A stretch of 23,250 nucleotides of DNA. Source: an uncultured Acidaminococcus sp. Lineage in GTDB: Bacteria; Bacillota; Negativicutes; Acidaminococcales; Acidaminococcaceae. The notes under the pieces were generated by a model. That model saw only the letters and a program-made list of their open reading frames with translations. It was not told the DNA's origin and made no database searches. Both the position numbers and the translations under genes were made by a program. This document shows positions 20,743-23,250 of this stretch, in pieces; positions within the stretch are counted from its first letter, which is position 1; each line of letters starts with the position of its first letter. The stretch is from NCBI GenBank assembly GCA_900538365.1, contig UPXT01000033.1:1-23250 (forward strand). Reading direction: 5' to 3'.

Positions 20743-22113
20743 TTACCCAAAATAGGTCACAATGCCATAAACGACGAGGAAGCCGACGATGCAGGGCAGG
20801 ACATATTTGAAGTACCATTGAAATTTTCGTGCTACAGAAAGCCCCTTCCCTTCGTTTGCTTCTTCGACAAAGCGGTCGAACCCCCACCCGAACTTCCAGG
20901 TACAGAAAAGGGTGATGATAAAGGAACCTACAGGAAGACAGATGTTGCTGACAAAGAAATCTTCCATGTCCATGACCGTGTTGCCCGGCCGCAGGGGCTG
21001 GAAAGAAGCCCATAGGTTGAAACCCAAGGCGCAGGGAATGGACCCGATGGCAATGATGAGTCCATTTACAAGCCCTGCAGTCTTACGGCTCGCACCTTTA
21101 AGGTCAATCGCAAAGGCCTGAAGATTTTCGAATACGCCGATCATGGTCGAAAGGGCCGCAAAGGAAAGGAAGATGAAAAAGAGCGAGCCCCAGACCACAC
21201 CCCCGGCCATGGAACTAAAGACCCGCGGCAAGGTAAGGAAAATTAGCTTGGGTCCTGCGTCCGGTGCAATGCCGTAGGCAAAACAAGCAGGAAAAATAAT
21301 GAGGCCGGCCGTAATGGCCACAAAGGTATCAAGGGCCGTTACGGTAACGGCTTCTCCCATGAGGCGCTTATCTTTTTCAATGTAGCTGCCAAAGATTTCC
21401 ATTCCGCCCATGCCAATACTGAGGGTAAAGAAGCTCTGGTTGAGGGCGGCATAGACTGCGTTCCAGATGCCGTCTTTTTCCATGTTGGCAAGATTGGGTT
21501 TGAGGTAGAAGGAAATGCCTTCCATGGCTCCGGGAAGAAGCAGGCTCCGGATGCCCAGGATGACCATAAGGGCAAGAAGTGCCATCATCATGAACTTGGT
21601 GATACTTTCAACGCCTTTTTTTAGTCCCATGCTGCAGATCAATGCCGTAAGCACGACCACGATGAGCATGACCGATACGAGGATCTGTGGAGAACCCATC
21701 ATCCCGCCGTAGATGGTCTCCACCTGCGCTGTATCAAGCCCCAGAAAGGTTCCTTGCATCATGAGGTAGGCGTAGTAAAAGATCCACGCCGAAACTACGG
21801 AATAATACATGAGCAGAACATAGTTGCCTGCCATGGATAGATAACCCATGAGGTGCCAGTGACTGCCTTTTGGTTCAAGCAGGCGGTACGCCGGCAGGAT
21901 GCTGCGCTTTGTGGCCCGCCCCATGGCATATTCCATGGTCATGATGGGAATTCCCAAAATAGCAAGAAAAAGCACATAGACGAGAACAAAAAAGCCGCCT
22001 CCATACTGTCCCGTAATGTAAGGGAAGCGCCAGACATTGCCAACGCCAATGGCGCACCCTGCACTCAGTAAAATAAAGCCAAGCCGTGATCCAAGAGTTT
22101 CTCTTTCCTTCAT
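20743..22113 (-). CDS. Sodium-dependent NSS-family (LeuT-fold) transporter
   Basis: Neurotransmitter:sodium symporter family member of about 456 residues with 11-12 hydrophobic helices. The TM1 unwound region CAIGVGNVWRFPYITGQYGG and the TM2 segment PIMTMEYAMGR are diagnostic, and TM6 contains FFTLSIGMGGMEIFGSY. Substrates of such bacterial proteins are amino acids, often hydrophobic or aromatic; the exact one is unknown. An Asp at the start of TM7 (TALDTF) may serve as the acidic residue that makes bacterial members chloride-independent. The start at 22113 has AGGAGGG 8 nt upstream; an upstream in-frame ATG at 22146 lacks this spacing. Confidence 0.9.
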   Translation of the reverse strand: MKERETLGSRLGFILLSAGCAIGVGNVWRFPYITGQYGGGFFVLVYVLFLAILGIPIMTMEYAMGRATKRSILPAYRLLEPKGSHWHLMGYLSMAGNYVLLMYYSVVSAWIFYYAYLMMQGTFLGLDTAQVETIYGGMMGSPQILVSVMLIVVVLTALICSMGLKKGVESITKFMMMALLALMVILGIRSLLLPGAMEGISFYLKPNLANMEKDGIWNAVYAALNQSFFTLSIGMGGMEIFGSYIEKDKRLMGEAVTVTALDTFVAITAGLIIFPACFAYGIAPDAGPKLIFLTLPRVFSSMAGGVVWGSLFFIFLSFAALSTMIGVFENLQAFAIDLKGASRKTAGLVNGLIIAIGSIPCALGFNLWASFQPLRPGNTVMDMEDFFVSNICLPVGSFIITLFCTWKFGWGFDRFVEEANEGKGLSVARKFQWYFKYVLPCIVGFLVVYGIVTYFG

Positions 22114-22182
22114 AATTGCTGCCCTCCTACAATGCTGCTGAATCAATCTGGTAGTGCAAATTTTTCCACAATCATGTTTTTA

Positions 22183-22211
22183 AGTATACCGGATTGCTCG
22201 GGAGAAAGCAA
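22183..22211 (-). promoter_or_regulatory. Promoter of the NSS transporter with flanking direct repeats
   Basis: -35 TTGCTT (22206-22211), 17-nt spacer, -10 TATACT (22183-22188). Similar sequences GCAAATTTTTCCA (22156-22168) and GCAAAATTTTTCCA (22208-22221) flank it in the same orientation; the second covers part of the -35. Confidence 0.65.
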
Positions 22212-22301
22212 AATTTTTCCATTTTTGGGGGAACGCGTGCGGCCCCATTTGAACCGTTTTCGTAAAAGTCGTGAGAAAACTGTAAAATCACGGTAAATCG
22301 C

Positions 22302-22330
22302 TTGCTATTTGTGTCACTGTGAATGATAAT
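22302..22330 (+). promoter_or_regulatory. Promoter of the HAD-IIA phosphatase gene
   Basis: -35 TTGCTA (22302-22307) and -10 GATAAT (22325-22330) are 17 nt apart. TCAC-T-GTGA, a 9-bp dyad, sits in the spacer; CGTGA/TCACG flank a 13-nt gap just upstream. Confidence 0.6.
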
Positions 22331-22357
22331 AAAACAAACTCACAAAGGAGGGTCAAT

Positions 22358-23146
22358 ATGAGAGATCTTGAAATCATTCGTTCCAAACGTGGCTTTATCA
22401 GCGATATGGATGGTGTCATTTACCAGGGTTCCCAGCTTCTGCCTGGTGTCAAGGAATTTGTGGACTGGCTTAGGAAAGAAAAGAAACAGTTCCTCTTCCT
22501 CACTAATTCCAGCGAACGCACACCTCTTGAACTCCACAAAAAACTCCTTGCCATGGGGATTGATATCGATGAATCCCATTTTTACACAAGTGCCTTGGCA
22601 ACAGCTCAATTCCTAAAGACCCAAGCGCCCGGTTCCAGCGCCTATATCATTGGGGCCCACGGGCTCATGAATGCGCTCTACGATGCAGGGATTCCCTTTA
22701 ATGATGTAAACCCGGATTACGTCGTTGTTGGTGAAACGACAGGCTATAATTATGAAATGATTATCAAGGCAACACAGCTCATCAATCAAGGGGCCAAGCT
22801 CATTGCCACAAACTCCGATCTTACAGGTCCCAGCGATCGAGGCATCATCCCTGCGTGCCGCGCCCTCGTTGCCCCCATCGAACTTGCTACGGGAGTGGCC
22901 GCCTACTTCATCGGCAAGCCTAATCCTCTTATGATGCGGACGGGCCTAAAAAAATTGGGGGTCCATTCCGGAGATGCCGTCATGATTGGTGACCGCATGG
23001 ATACGGACATCATCGCTGGTGTAGAAACAGGTATGGAAACGGCGCTCGTCCTTTCAGGTGTGACGACGCGGAGCACGATGAAGCACTACTCCTATCAGCC
23101 CCACTATGTCCTTAATGGAATTGGGGACATCGTTCCCAAAAAATAA
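22358..23146 (+). CDS. HAD-superfamily subfamily IIA phosphatase, NagD-like
   Basis: Cytosolic phosphatase of 262 residues. HAD motif I is DMDGV (nucleophile D16, acid D18), motif II LFLTNSS, motif III the Lys in IGKPNP, and motif IV GDRMDTDI. The cap insertion between motifs II and III is of the C2/IIA type found in NagD, AraL and phosphoglycolate-phosphatase-like enzymes. Substrate unknown; members hydrolyse nucleotide or sugar phosphates. AAAGGAGGG 5 nt before the ATG at 22358 fixes the start. Monocistronic and divergent from the NSS transporter. Confidence 0.88.
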   Translation: MRDLEIIRSKRGFISDMDGVIYQGSQLLPGVKEFVDWLRKEKKQFLFLTNSSERTPLELHKKLLAMGIDIDESHFYTSALATAQFLKTQAPGSSAYIIGAHGLMNALYDAGIPFNDVNPDYVVVGETTGYNYEMIIKATQLINQGAKLIATNSDLTGPSDRGIIPACRALVAPIELATGVAAYFIGKPNPLMMRTGLKKLGVHSGDAVMIGDRMDTDIIAGVETGMETALVLSGVTTRSTMKHYSYQPHYVLNGIGDIVPKK

Positions 23147-23151
23147 AAAAG

Positions 23152-23195
23152 AAACCTGCAGCAAAAGGAAGATTCCTCTTACTGCAGGTTTTCTA
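23152..23195 (+). terminator. Intrinsic terminator of the HAD-IIA gene
   Basis: The perfect 10-bp outer stem AAACCTGCAG/CTGCAGGTTT encloses GGAA/TTCC, followed by TTTTC. Begins 5 nt after the stop; the A-run before it may give some activity on the other strand. Confidence 0.85.
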
Positions 23196-23197
23196 TT

Positions 23198-23250
23198 GGT
23201 TCTTTGTCAAATTTTGGGGTGCTAAAGTATCTATGCACTCCTGGAGAGGA
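23198..23250 (+). repeat. IS-end-like terminal repeat, right window edge
   Basis: Starts GGTTCTTTGTCAAATTTTGG just after the HAD terminator and runs out of the window. It is an inverted copy of the sequence at the left edge. The start resembles ISL3-family inverted repeats from memory; the element body is outside the window. Confidence 0.4.

Noticed and set aside
1..23250. tRNA, rRNA, CRISPR arrays, prophage or toxin-antitoxin genes
   Set aside because: No tRNA cloverleaf, rRNA signature, regular spaced repeats, phage genes or recognisable toxin-antitoxin pair was seen.

Overview
The window comes from a mid-GC bacterium of the Bacillota. Shine-Dalgarno sequences are strong (AGGAGG type), sigma-A-like promoters and intrinsic terminators are easy to see, a glmS ribozyme precedes glmS, and glycolytic genes sit behind a CggR-type repressor. 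The gene complement would suit a Negativicutes anaerobe such as an Acidaminococcus or Phascolarctobacterium relative, but the genus is inference. No rRNA, tRNA, CRISPR array or complete mobile element is present; short IS-end-like inverted sequences lie at both extreme ends.

Layout. (1) 48-3974: a malate/malolactic locus, with mleS (malolactic enzyme) and mleP (AEC-family permease) divergent from the LysR regulator mleR. A promoter and a structured leader of about 150 nt precede mleS. (2) 4029-7115: a minus-strand operon of YlbF-family protein, murB, EamA/DMT permease, glyoxalase-I-like protein and ArsR regulator. (3) 7132-9850: a DtxR-family metalloregulator, then glmS with its ribozyme and a very good promoter carrying a GGGAC-N7-GTCCC palindrome. 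(4) 9851-10391: a gene-free, hairpin-rich spacer. (5) 10346-17393: the lower-glycolysis operon cggR-gap-pgk/tpi-gpmI-eno, in which phosphoglycerate kinase and triosephosphate isomerase are one in-frame polypeptide; it ends at a 46-bp perfect palindrome. (6) 17608-18942: an SLC1-type amino-acid symporter. (7) 18943-20667: marR-pirin operon with a consensus promoter overlapped by two repeat operators, followed by a structured spacer. (8) 20699-23195: an NSS-family transporter divergent from a HAD-IIA phosphatase.

How the genes fit together. The central block converts glyceraldehyde-3-phosphate and dihydroxyacetone phosphate to phosphoenolpyruvate under one repressor. GlmS draws fructose-6-phosphate into amino-sugar and wall synthesis, and MurB acts later in the same wall pathway. 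The sequence suggests that CggR may also act at the glmS promoter: the same half-operator, with identical internal spacing, occurs in tandem at a 21-bp period before cggR and once over the glmS -35 box. The GAPDH lacks the three classical NAD-selectivity residues, so the redox cofactor of this pathway is uncertain. The remaining genes are transporters and small regulators with local targets.
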